NCBI GenBank assembly: GCA_944323655.1
Contig: CALUTL010000002.1
Span: 87,490 to 151,489 of the forward strand
From: Candidatus Gastranaerophilales bacterium
Lineage (GTDB): Bacteria; Cyanobacteriota; Vampirovibrionia; Gastranaerophilales; Gastranaerophilaceae
Reading direction: 5' to 3'
Length of the DNA: 64,000 nt
Shown: one piece after another, positions 53,831 to 62,154 of the stretch
Layout: each line of letters opens with the position of its first letter
How positions within the stretch are numbered: the first letter of the stretch is position 1
Program-made: the position numbers and the translations under genes
Notes under the pieces: model-generated
The model's input: only the letters and a program-made list of their open reading frames with translations
What the model was told of the DNA's origin: nothing
Database searches by the model: none

Positions 53831-54343
53831 TTATGAACTGTAAGTATGCTGCTTGTATTCTCTTGAGCCAAGCTCCTTATCCAAATGGTACAAAGCAGCT
53901 TTTTCAGAACCGAACATCTTTAGCTTTTTAATAATTTCATCTACATTCGCTTCTTCTTCTACCTGTTCTGATATATACCAGTTTATAAAATATCTTGTCG
54001 CCAAATCGCATTCTTCATCCGTCATATTGGCAACACAGTTTATGCTGTCGGTTACGTATTTTTCATGCGCATAAATTTTTTCAAACACTTCTAAAGGATT
54101 CCCGAAATTTTCTTCGGGCATTTCAATCTGTCTTAATGAAACTCGCCCTTGACGGTCTATTATATAATCGAAAAGAATCATACCATGATCTACCTCTTCG
54201 CGTGCTTGAACTTTTGTCCAGTCAGCAAAACCTTTAAGACCCATTTCATCAAAATGTGCAGACATAGCAAGATACAAATAAGCTGAATAAAATTCTTTGT
54301 TAATCTGCTCGTTAAGTATGTTTTGAATTTTTTCACTAATCAC
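53831..54343 (-). CDS. ftnA: Ferritin
   Basis: A 170-residue bacterial ferritin that oxidises and stores iron. I use the GTG at 54343 (first residues ISEKIQNILNEQINKEF), since GGGAGG lies about 7 nt upstream; it overlaps the superoxide reductase gene by 8 nt. Ferroxidase-centre segments are NEQINKEFYSAYLYLAMSAH, QAREEVDHGMILFDYI and WYISEQVEEEANVDEI. Linked with superoxide reductase, it should bind iron released in oxidative stress. Confidence 0.94.
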   Translation of the reverse strand: MISEKIQNILNEQINKEFYSAYLYLAMSAHFDEMGLKGFADWTKVQAREEVDHGMILFDYIIDRQGRVSLRQIEMPEENFGNPLEVFEKIYAHEKYVTDSINCVANMTDEECDLATRYFINWYISEQVEEEANVDEIIKKLKMFGSEKAALYHLDKELGSREYKQHTYSS

Positions 54344-54731
54344 GTTTTCCCTCCCATAACCCGTGTAAATTACAGTATTCATAAGCAAAATCAAGAAAAT
54401 CCTGATCTTTTACAAAAAATTTTGCTTCATCACCGGGGTATAAATATCTGAGTTCTAATTTATTTTTATCTTTAGAAATCGCTTCAATAAACATTATATA
54501 GTGATTTTCTTCCATAGGATGCGGTGTTGACCCGACTGCAATAATGTCATTTCCGTTATCATCCTTCATAAAAACAGGAACATGTTTTTCTGTTTTCCCT
54601 TCATCCTCTTTCTGCGCATTTAAAAGCTTCATCGGCTCGCCGCAGCAAACAAGTTCGCCCTGACCTTCAAGAATGACCTGAACAAGATTTCCGCAGACAC
54701 TGCACCTATATAGTTCTAGTCTTTGAGTCAT
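54336..54731 (-). CDS. dfx: Desulfoferrodoxin (superoxide reductase)
   Basis: A superoxide reductase of 131 residues that turns superoxide to peroxide without making oxygen, typical of anaerobes. The N-terminal desulforedoxin site has Cys10, Cys13, Cys29 and Cys30 (YRCSVCG and LVCCGEPM). The catalytic iron site has HVPVF, STPHPMEENHYIMF and the Cys/His pair in YCNLHGLW. It is co-transcribed with ferritin through an 8-nt overlap. Confidence 0.95.
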   Translation of the reverse strand: MTQRLELYRCSVCGNLVQVILEGQGELVCCGEPMKLLNAQKEDEGKTEKHVPVFMKDDNGNDIIAVGSTPHPMEENHYIMFIEAISKDKNKLELRYLYPGDEAKFFVKDQDFLDFAYEYCNLHGLWEGKRD

Positions 54732-54852
54732 CTTTCATCTCCTTTCTGGCTTTAAAATAGCTTTAAAGAAGAATTAAAAAAATTGCTCTGTCGGAGAAAA
54801 TTAAAGACCACTCGGCTAATAATAAAAAATACATTCTCAAAAAAAAATAAAA

Positions 54853-55110
54853 AGCCGTGCCTCTGTCTATCGAATCCGCCAAACATAAGTATCGGAAAAT
54901 ATTTTCTCCCCTTAAAATCAAGACACCCATAAAGGTCACCTTAGTGCTGCTATGTTTCCATCCTGACACGGTTCGGAGTTTTATGCCGCCCTAACTCTAA
55001 AGTTCATCAAAAATATTAACTTTTACCCTGCCCGACAAACCCTCACAACAGGCTCTGCACCCGGCGTTAACTTCCGGTCGAGGGATTGCAATTCCCCGTG
55101 GAGCACGGCT
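54853..55110 (-). ncRNA. ffs: Signal recognition particle RNA, large bacterial type
   Basis: This RNA of about 258 nt scaffolds Ffh for cotranslational targeting. The two ends pair (AGCCGTGC at the 5' end with GCACGGCT at the 3' end), followed by a T run. The conserved domain IV tip reads GTGTCAGGATGGAAAC then ATAGCAGCAC, the Ffh-binding loop. The 5' part (CCACGGGGAATTGCAATCCC) is the Alu-type domain known from Bacillus and cyanobacteria. The 68-residue frame across this region is a shadow. Confidence 0.93.
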
Positions 55111-55152
55111 TAATTCTTATCTTACATCAAACATTATCAAATTGCAAAATAC

Positions 55153-55578
55153 TTAATAACTAATACCGACAGGAACAAATTGACCTTTTGAATTGTATCC
55201 GTAATTTATCTGTCTGCCTCCGATGCCTGTCGGGACGTAGTTTCCTTTCGGGTTATACCCATACTGTATATGATTACCGCCGATTCCGGTCGGAACATAA
55301 TCCCCACGAGGATTATACCCGTAATCTATTTTATTACTGCCGATTGACGTCGGAACGTAATCTCCTCTTGAATTATATCCGTAATTTATTTTATCATTTC
55401 CGACAGATACTGGAACATAATCTCCTCTTGGATTGTATCCGTAATTTACACGCTGACCGTCTACTGATATCGGAACATAATCGCCTTTTGCATTATACCC
55501 GTACCGTATATCGCCTGCTATTACAGAAGTCGATGAAATCAAAAGCATCGAAAAAATTATAATAAAAACTCTTACCAT
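55153..55578 (-). CDS. Secreted protein of six 20-residue YGYNPRGDYVP repeats
   Basis: A 141-residue exported protein with a signal peptide (FIIIFSMLLISSTSVIAG) followed by six tandem units. The consensus is close to NYGYNPRGDYVPTGIGGNKI; the last unit is cut short. The repeats vary in residues 13-20 but keep YGYN, G and the VP pair. This looks like a solenoid or ligand-binding surface, but I do not recognise the family. TATAAT lies 9 nt before the ATG, with no ribosome site. Confidence 0.7.
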   Translation of the reverse strand: MVRVFIIIFSMLLISSTSVIAGDIRYGYNAKGDYVPISVDGQRVNYGYNPRGDYVPVSVGNDKINYGYNSRGDYVPTSIGSNKIDYGYNPRGDYVPTGIGGNHIQYGYNPKGNYVPTGIGGRQINYGYNSKGQFVPVGISY

Positions 55579-55587
55579 ACAAAATCC

Positions 55588-55615
55588 ATTATATCATTTT
55601 TTTCACTCTGTTCAA
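55588..55615 (-). promoter_or_regulatory. Promoter of the repeat-protein gene, leaderless type
   Basis: TTGAAC, 16 nt, TATAAT, then nine nt to the ATG. Confidence 0.55.
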
Positions 55616-55716
55616 CCCTGCGACTGAATATTTTATAGATTAAGAAATTAAACATATTTTCATTATTTAGAATTTTATAATATAATTGACAGGTACATCT
55701 TCAGAGGATTATTTAA

Positions 55717-56559
55717 ATGACGGATAAATACCTTATTCTTAATGCGGACAATTTCGGGATTTCAAAAGATTTTAACAGAGCCGTACTTTATGCTTACGAA
55801 AAAGGGTTTTTGAAAAGCGCAAGCCTATGCGCTACCGGTGAAGCGTTTGATAATGCCGTTAACGAAATTCTTCCCGAATGCCAATCTCTCGGATTTGGAA
55901 TTCAGCTTAACCTCACGGACGGACAATCCCTTACCCGCTGTCACTTTTTAACTGATAATAACGGAAAATTTAATAAAGGTTACTTTTATCTTTTAATAAA
56001 TTCCAAAAACAAAGAACTTCTAAAACAAATCGAAAATGAATTTCGTGCACAGATAGAAAAGCTGATGAAATTTGTAAAACCAAATCATATTGCATCTTTA
56101 AAATACATCCACGAAATCCCCGAGATTTTCAAACTTACGCTCAAACTGGCCAAAGAATACAATATTCCTTACATAAGAACGCATTACGAAGCGTTTTATA
56201 CCGTAGCTAAATTTTCTAAAAACCTAAATTTAAAATATCCCAGAAACATCTTAAAATTAATCATTTCCAACCATTTTGCAAAAACAAACAAACAACTGCT
56301 TAAAAATACCGACATAAAAACAAATGATTATATAATTGGAATTGAATACTCAGGCATGATGGACGAGCAGACTGTAGAACAAGGGCTGGAAGCACTTCCT
56401 GATACCCCTTGCATTACGGAAGTTGTAATTCATCCCTGCAAGTACAATACAAATAAAACCAATTCAAATGTCAAAGAATTTATGATTACGCAAAACAGAG
56501 AACTTGAAAACAAAATTCACGGATTGGGATTTGAAATTTCAAACTACAAACAATTATAG
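55717..56559 (+). CDS. ChbG/YdjC-family protein with altered metal site
   Basis: A 280-residue member of the YdjC/ChbG/HpnK deacetylase family (LILNADNFGISKDFNRAVLY, SASLCATGEAFDNAV). The family needs Asp and two His for its metal. Here NADDFG reads NADNFG, the GVHLNLTEG-type His reads GIQLNLTDG (His to Gln), and the SHQHVH segment reads SLKYIH. So the metal ligands are largely lost, and the protein is either inactive or does something new. AGAGGA precedes the ATG. The next gene starts directly after its stop. Confidence 0.75.
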   Translation: MTDKYLILNADNFGISKDFNRAVLYAYEKGFLKSASLCATGEAFDNAVNEILPECQSLGFGIQLNLTDGQSLTRCHFLTDNNGKFNKGYFYLLINSKNKELLKQIENEFRAQIEKLMKFVKPNHIASLKYIHEIPEIFKLTLKLAKEYNIPYIRTHYEAFYTVAKFSKNLNLKYPRNILKLIISNHFAKTNKQLLKNTDIKTNDYIIGIEYSGMMDEQTVEQGLEALPDTPCITEVVIHPCKYNTNKTNSNVKEFMITQNRELENKIHGLGFEISNYKQL

Positions 56560-58362
56560 ATGAAGAAAAAATTTTTAAGAATAATTTATATAACAATACT
56601 ATTCGCGTTTTTTGCGGGATTTGAAATTTATAAAAACTCCGGCACAAGAGTGATCGAAGTATTTTCGCCGACACAATTTGCCGTTGACTTAAACAGCAAC
56701 GGAGTTTATGACGAAGGTGAAACGGTTTGCATTCAAGGGATTGAAACATTTACTTCAGACTTAAAAGTTAATCAAAATGACCTGATGAAGAAATTCAATC
56801 TTTCACAGGCGGATTCAATAAACGCAGGATATATGGCAGATGAATTTGCCAAGGAACTTCTGCTTGGCAAAAGAGTAAAAATAAGTTTTAAACCCGAAAG
56901 AACGAGCGATTGCCGTTATGCAGAAATTTTTGCAGGCGAGATAAATTACACAGAAGAATTGCTTAACTCAGGTCATGCAATAATTGACGGCAAACTGACT
57001 GAACCCGAACTTTTTAGAGAAAAACTTAATTATGCACGTAAATTAAACCTTGTTATCCTAAACAGAAAAAGCGGAAAATTTCATAAACTTGATTGCAGAT
57101 ACGGAGTAAAAACAAGTGATTTTCTGATTTTACCGATGCAGGAGGCGGAATTACAATTTGAAAAATGCAAATATTGCATCGTAAATCCTGAAAAAAGCCA
57201 AAAACTAAAAGAAAAAGAAGCCCCAACCCTTGATAAATCCTCATATCCCGAATCAAAAGATATTGAAGGAATAAAGTTTTTACTTTCAGATTACACAAAC
57301 CACCTGACTCCCGACACAAAATGCCTTCATCCGTTTTGCAAAGAAACAGTAAAACTGATTAATAACACAAATTCGACTCTGGATATGGCAGTTTATGAAT
57401 GGAGCAGGATTCCTGAAATTGAAAAGGCAATAGAAAATGCTAAGAAAAAAGGAGTCCAAATCCGCATTGTCTATGAAGTTAAGGAAAACCAACCGCCAAG
57501 AGAAGAAATGAACGATTTTTTAAATACAATTGAAAATAAACGTTCTGACGAAATTACGGAAAACAAAAAGTTAACCTCAATGCTTATGCACAACAAATTT
57601 ATAATTTCGGACAAGAAAAGATTAATGACGGGTTCAATGAACTTTTCAAGAACAGGCTTTTCGGGCTTCAACGCAAATAACATCGTAATAATTGACTCAC
57701 CTGCGCTTTCAGAATATTACACAAAAGAATTTGACCAGATGTACTCAGGCAAATTCCACACTCTCAAAAACCCGCTTGACAGCACAAATACTTTTACGGT
57801 CGGAGCAACAAAAGTCAGCGCATACTTTTCACCTCAGGACAAAACCGTAGAAAAAGCTCTTGTTCCGCTTATTGAAAATGCACAAAGCTATATTTATCTT
57901 CCTGTTTTTGTAATAACGCATAAAAAACTTACCCAAGCACTAATAGATGCCAAAAAAAGAGGGGTTGACGTCAAAATAATACTTGATGCAACAAGTGTTC
58001 GCTCAAACCACACAACCCACGAAATCCTAAGAGAAGCAGGGATTCCTTTGAAAACCGAAAACTACGCAGGCAAAGTCCACAACAAATCAATGATAATAGA
58101 CGATAAATATGTAATAACAGGCTCTATGAACTTTTCAAACAGCGGAGAAAACCGAAACGACGAAAACTGCCTTGTTATAGAAAATTCTGACCTTGCAAAA
58201 TTTTATAAAGGCTGGTTTGAATTTATCTGGAAAAAAATCCCTGAAACTTATCTTAAATACTCCGTCCGCCCGGAAAGCCGATACTCGATTGGATCTTGTT
58301 ATGACGGTGTAGATAACGATTTTGACGGCAAAATTGATTTTAATGATGACGGATGCAAATAA
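56560..58362 (+). CDS. Secreted phospholipase D-like protein with SNase-like N-terminus
   Basis: A 600-residue protein with an N-terminal membrane/signal helix (IIYITILFAFFAGFEIY). An SNase-like beta region (about 30-170) ends in a Cys motif typical of SNase partners (FHKLDCRYGV then CKYC). Two PLD catalytic motifs follow: MHNKFIISDKKRLMTGSMN (about 345) and VHNKSMIIDDKYVITGSMN (about 510), both intact HxKxxxxD. The tail DGVDNDFDGKIDFNDDGC is a calcium-loop-like segment. Such PLD enzymes cut nucleic acids or phospholipids; here it is probably an exported nuclease. It begins directly after the ChbG-like stop. Confidence 0.8.
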   Translation: MKKKFLRIIYITILFAFFAGFEIYKNSGTRVIEVFSPTQFAVDLNSNGVYDEGETVCIQGIETFTSDLKVNQNDLMKKFNLSQADSINAGYMADEFAKELLLGKRVKISFKPERTSDCRYAEIFAGEINYTEELLNSGHAIIDGKLTEPELFREKLNYARKLNLVILNRKSGKFHKLDCRYGVKTSDFLILPMQEAELQFEKCKYCIVNPEKSQKLKEKEAPTLDKSSYPESKDIEGIKFLLSDYTNHLTPDTKCLHPFCKETVKLINNTNSTLDMAVYEWSRIPEIEKAIENAKKKGVQIRIVYEVKENQPPREEMNDFLNTIENKRSDEITENKKLTSMLMHNKFIISDKKRLMTGSMNFSRTGFSGFNANNIVIIDSPALSEYYTKEFDQMYSGKFHTLKNPLDSTNTFTVGATKVSAYFSPQDKTVEKALVPLIENAQSYIYLPVFVITHKKLTQALIDAKKRGVDVKIILDATSVRSNHTTHEILREAGIPLKTENYAGKVHNKSMIIDDKYVITGSMNFSNSGENRNDENCLVIENSDLAKFYKGWFEFIWKKIPETYLKYSVRPESRYSIGSCYDGVDNDFDGKIDFNDDGCK

Positions 58363-58369
58363 ATCCTAC

Positions 58370-59044
58370 TTATAATTCATGTATAAAGGCTTTAGGATTC
58401 GTTGCTTGATGCGCCAATATACCTTTTTCTTCAGGTTGACCTTTGAAAAGCTTTAACAGCAAATCAAACGGCTTTAATTCAATTATTTTTTTTAATTCTT
58501 CTTGATTCTTAATTCTAATCGACATTTCGCCAATTTTTTGAACATCAGAAACGTCAATATCCGACTCATAAATATACTCAATTGGAATCTTTCGTCTTGT
58601 GTAAACTGATTGATAAATTGCACTGTCAGACTCATCAAACTGCACAATATCTTGTCTTCTTATTTTCAGTTTGTTAATATCCATATTTTTAGTCGGAATT
58701 CTTAACATCACTATATCCTCAGCTTTTCCGATAACAGAATCATCACAAGAGTGTTTCGATAAAAGCGCTCTGCCAAGATTAACTTTCATATCATCAATAT
58801 TAAACCAGGTATTTGCCCACCGCTTTTCAAAATTTTTCAAATCGAACATGAAAACTCCGCACAAGTCACTGTGACCGGTATCAGAATATGCATTTATCAA
58901 ACCTTTTTCCAATATTTGCTCGTAATTTTTCTTTCGTGTCATATGATACAAATACCGTGGGATATCAGGCTTTCCTGTCTTTCTGATTAAGCCTGAATTT
59001 TTAACTATTGTTCGCCCTAATTTGTACAAATCTCCGGCAAGCAT
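58370..59044 (-). CDS. Hypothetical protein with ADP-ribosyltransferase-like N-terminus
   Basis: A 224-residue protein without a signal peptide. The segment RYLYHMTRKKNYEQILEKGL resembles the first strand and helix of ART-fold enzymes such as DarT and Tpt1, where a His follows a YH-x-T motif. GVFMFDLKNF and the later RRKIPIEYIYESD also fit the plan of that fold (a V-P-x-E-Y strand). The catalytic Glu is not certain. AAAGGAAAA lies before the ATG. It could be a toxin, an effector or a tRNA-type enzyme. Confidence 0.45.
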   Translation of the reverse strand: MLAGDLYKLGRTIVKNSGLIRKTGKPDIPRYLYHMTRKKNYEQILEKGLINAYSDTGHSDLCGVFMFDLKNFEKRWANTWFNIDDMKVNLGRALLSKHSCDDSVIGKAEDIVMLRIPTKNMDINKLKIRRQDIVQFDESDSAIYQSVYTRRKIPIEYIYESDIDVSDVQKIGEMSIRIKNQEELKKIIELKPFDLLLKLFKGQPEEKGILAHQATNPKAFIHEL

Positions 59045-59106
59045 AATTTTCCTTTATTTTCCCTTATATTTATATAAAAATTTTCTGACGGGAAAATTGC
59101 TTGATT

Positions 59107-59814
59107 TTAAGGAATAATTTTAGCCTCAACATTCTTTTTTACATTAATACTTTTATTAAGGCTCCTTGCAAGTTCAGCAGCCGTATTTGCGCTGTAAAAT
59201 TTTCCGCCGGTCACAAGAGAAGTACACTCTAACTGATCCAAATCGTCCACCTCAGTAACATTAAAAGCTATAACATCAATAACAATATCTTTTCGGTATT
59301 TTACAAGCTCCATTACCCATTTACAGGGGCTTTCGTCGCAGTTTTCACCGCCGTCGGTAAGGAGAATTATATGCTTTCTTCCGCTAAATCCCATAAAATC
59401 CTTTTTTACCGCCTCTTTCAATGAAAAAGTAATCGGAGTCATTCCTCTGGGTTCGGTATCTTCAAGTGCAGATTGAATATTACTAACACTTGCTCTTGAA
59501 ATCGGCACCTTTAAACTTGACGCCCTGCAAGCCTCATAAGGAGTAAACCCCATTCTGTGTCCGTAAACCCTAAGCCCGATAAAGCTTTCCGGACTAATTT
59601 TGGGTAATATTTTTTTCATAGTATCAAGCATCAAATCAACTTTTCTCTCTCCTTCTAAGTATTCGCTCATACTGTTTGAAAAATCCAAGATAAAAAGAGT
59701 TTTTTCGCCATCCTCAGAATTATAATTGTAATTTTCCGGAGTATGCAGAGAATATTCCGAAGCAAAAGCCGGAAGACTAATTAAAATTACTAATATTAAA
59801 ATTATTCTTTTCAT
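59107..59814 (-). CDS. Exported von Willebrand factor A domain protein
   Basis: A 235-residue protein that I start at 59814 (MKRIILILVILI), which gives a good signal peptide ending LPAFAS; a longer frame starts at 59865. The VWA fold has an intact metal site: DFSNSMS (DxSxS), PRGMTPIT (Thr) and LLTDGGENCD (Asp). It should bind a protein ligand outside the membrane. No ribosome site is visible; TATAAT lies about 26 nt upstream. No associated MoxR-type ATPase is present. Confidence 0.8.
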   Translation of the reverse strand: MKRIILILVILISLPAFASEYSLHTPENYNYNSEDGEKTLFILDFSNSMSEYLEGERKVDLMLDTMKKILPKISPESFIGLRVYGHRMGFTPYEACRASSLKVPISRASVSNIQSALEDTEPRGMTPITFSLKEAVKKDFMGFSGRKHIILLTDGGENCDESPCKWVMELVKYRKDIVIDVIAFNVTEVDDLDQLECTSLVTGGKFYSANTAAELARSLNKSINVKKNVEAKIIP

Positions 59815-59871
59815 AAGACTAATTTTAAAAAGCAAAAAAATTATATACATTACCCTTTCGGGCACAAAAAT

Positions 59872-59897
59872 TAAAATATAAAATATTGCGCCGATAA
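59872..59897 (+). promoter_or_regulatory. Second sigma-28-like promoter candidate
   Basis: TAAA, 14 nt, GCCGATAA, about 46 nt before the PLP-lyase ATG. It fits the flagellar sigma consensus, but the gene is not an expected member of that regulon, so chance is possible. Confidence 0.3.
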
Positions 59898-59943
59898 AAA
59901 CCTTCGTGATAAAATTTAGCTATTGAAGAAGGGATTAAAAAAA

Positions 59944-61170
59944 ATGAACAGCCGAGAAATTATAAAAAAAGCCGAAAAAGAATTAAGTGAACAATTTGAA
60001 TATATTGAAGACATAAGAGATTTCAACCAGAAAAAAGTTTTAGAAGCCTTTATAGAAAACAAAGTTGCGCCGGAACATTTTTACACAGTTTCAGGCTACG
60101 GGCATGACGATTTAGGACGAGAAGTATTAGACAAGGTATTTGCGGATGTATTTAAAGCCGAAAAAGCGATAGCAAGAATTCATTTTGCTTCAGGCACGCA
60201 TACTTTAGCCTGCTGTCTTTTCGGATGCTTAAGACCCGGAAACAAATTATTGTCAGTTGCAGGAACCCCTTATGACACAATGCTTGAGGTAATCGGCACC
60301 GCAGGCGATGACGAAACAAAAGAAGATTCGCTGATTGCTCACGGAGTTTTGTATGAAGAAGTTCCGCTAAAAAATGATGACATTGACTTTGAAAAACTTG
60401 AACAAATGGTGGATGAAACCGTTACAATGGTTTTAATTCAGCGTTCAAAAGGCTATTCGACAAGAAAATCTTTGTCAATGGAAACAATTGAACGTATTTG
60501 TAAAATTGTAAAATCAAAAAATCCAAATTGCATCTGCTTTGTAGACAATTGCTACGGAGAATTTGTAGACTCAAAAGAACCTTTAGAGGTCGGGGCAGAC
60601 CTAATCGCAGGCTCCCTAATCAAAAACCCCGGCGGAGGAATTGTAGAAGCCGGCGGATATATAGCAGGGAAAGCGAGATTAGTGGAAAAATCCGCAAACC
60701 GATTAACAGCCCCCGGAATAGGTTTTGAGGGTGGCGCAATGTTTAATCAACACCGATTAATTTTCCAAGGACTTTTTATGGCGCCTTCAGTAGTTTGCGA
60801 TGCCGTAAAAGGTGCCGTTTTGGCCGCAAAAATATTTGATGAAATCGGTTATGATTCTTCGCCAAAATATAACGAAAAAAGAACAGATATAATCCAAAAC
60901 ATAACCTTTGGCGCACCGGAACCACTTGAGCAATTTTGCAGAACAATCCAGTCATTATCTCCCGTAAACGGTTATGTAACGCCAATTCCTGAGTATGTTC
61001 CGGGATATGAAGACAAAGTAATAATGGCAGGCGGAACATTTATTGAAGGCTCCACAATAGAACTTTCAGCCGACGGCCCTTTAAGAGCACCTTATGTAGC
61101 ATACATGCAGGGCGGTTTAAATTATGCACACGTAAAAATTGCGCTGGAAAAATTTCTTGAAAAAATTTAA
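59944..61170 (+). CDS. PLP-dependent Cys/Met lyase-like protein (aluminium-resistance family)
   Basis: A 408-residue fold-type I PLP enzyme of the COG4100 family (cystathionine beta-lyase-like, once tied to aluminium resistance). I use the ATG at 59944 with AGAAGGGA upstream; a TTG at 59923 would overlap that site. Motifs: HFYTVSGYGHDDLGREVLD, FASGTHTLACCLFG, RSKGYSTRKSL, FVDNCYGEFVD, and the PLP Lys in SLIKNPGGGIVEAGGYIAG. It probably cleaves C-S bonds of sulfur amino acids. Confidence 0.88.
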   Translation: MNSREIIKKAEKELSEQFEYIEDIRDFNQKKVLEAFIENKVAPEHFYTVSGYGHDDLGREVLDKVFADVFKAEKAIARIHFASGTHTLACCLFGCLRPGNKLLSVAGTPYDTMLEVIGTAGDDETKEDSLIAHGVLYEEVPLKNDDIDFEKLEQMVDETVTMVLIQRSKGYSTRKSLSMETIERICKIVKSKNPNCICFVDNCYGEFVDSKEPLEVGADLIAGSLIKNPGGGIVEAGGYIAGKARLVEKSANRLTAPGIGFEGGAMFNQHRLIFQGLFMAPSVVCDAVKGAVLAAKIFDEIGYDSSPKYNEKRTDIIQNITFGAPEPLEQFCRTIQSLSPVNGYVTPIPEYVPGYEDKVIMAGGTFIEGSTIELSADGPLRAPYVAYMQGGLNYAHVKIALEKFLEKI

Positions 61171-61180
61171 AATAAAATAA

Positions 61181-61912
61181 TTAGTATTCAATTATTTTAT
61201 ATTCCAACTGATTTCCGTTCTTATCGTAGTACCAAAACTCTGAAGCATATTTTGAATTTTTGATGACATTTGAACTTCCGTCAGGTTTGACTGTTCGGTA
61301 GGTTTGTGTGCTGTACAAATCATCATAATCAATATAAGTTACATCGCCATTTTTATATTTAATTTCTTCACGCGTAATTTTGCCAATTACGTTATAATCT
61401 TTTCGTCTTATAAGTATAGGATCTTTAGGATTATTAATTTTTACATAATATTTACTGAGCATTAAGCCGTTGTTATCAAAAACAGTTGTATGATCAAGCC
61501 TTCCTTTAATGTCATAATAATCTGCATTAATCCTTGTTTCGTGACTTGCAGCATCAAACATTCTCTCGTAAATTTCATACGAACCGTCATCAGGATTTTT
61601 CACAATAACTTTTTTAGAAAAATTTTCATCACGCAAAAATAAATGAAGAGCTTTTTGCTGATTCTTAACCTCAATCGGTTTAGCTTTTGCGGCGATTTTA
61701 GTAATTGCAGAAGCTTCAGGCTTAAGTTCTTTCACAAACTCATCATTAGAATTTGTAAACTTTGATGTGATGTAACTTTCAAGCTTTTGCCAAAAACTGT
61801 TTTTTATATTTCCGCAGAAACAAGGATTTGTTGTACATTTAAAGCCATTATTGCAAGCACCTTTCTGGGAATTGGTACTTTGTGAATAATTTGTAATTCC
61901 AAAAATTCTCAT
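61181..61912 (-). CDS. Hypothetical 243-residue protein with YD-like beta repeats
   Basis: Not recognised. There is no signal peptide. The N-terminal 45 residues hold several Cys (GACNNGFKCTTNPCFCGN) that could bind metal. A helical region follows. The last 130 residues are a series of short beta segments with Tyr/Asp/Gly turns (YDIKGRLDHTTVFDNNG, YKNGDVTYIDYDDLYS, YYDKNGNQLEYKII) similar to YD/Rhs or toxin-antitoxin-repeat proteins. It is convergent with the PLP lyase. Confidence 0.6.
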   Translation of the reverse strand: MRIFGITNYSQSTNSQKGACNNGFKCTTNPCFCGNIKNSFWQKLESYITSKFTNSNDEFVKELKPEASAITKIAAKAKPIEVKNQQKALHLFLRDENFSKKVIVKNPDDGSYEIYERMFDAASHETRINADYYDIKGRLDHTTVFDNNGLMLSKYYVKINNPKDPILIRRKDYNVIGKITREEIKYKNGDVTYIDYDDLYSTQTYRTVKPDGSSNVIKNSKYASEFWYYDKNGNQLEYKIIEY

Positions 61913-62056
61913 ACTACCCGCTTTCTTTTTTCCTATTAAAATTTAAAAATAATAAAATTTGCATCAAAATAGAGCTTCTGTTAAGTTTTATAAAGTTGAA
62001 ATAGCTATATATGACTAATTCTTAAGGATTAGATAATCAAAAAGTGTTGGTTAGAA

Positions 62057-62062
62057 TTGACA
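62057..62062 (+). promoter_or_regulatory. -35 element upstream of the glucan phosphorylase gene
   Basis: TTGACA is a perfect -35 hexamer; the -10 is unclear (TAAACT at 15 nt). A CCAC/GTGG hairpin lies in the leader near 62095-62110. The 240-nt gap holds nothing else that I can name. Confidence 0.4.
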
Positions 62063-62154
62063 GTAGAATTTTTGTGGTAAACTGTTAAGGTACCCCACAA
62101 ATGAGTGGTATTAGACAAAGTACATAGTATTAGAAGAAGAGGAAAGGTGAAGAT

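Noticed and set aside
54763..54969. 68-residue frame on the minus strand
   Set aside because: It lies across the 3' part of the SRP RNA gene and has no ribosome site.
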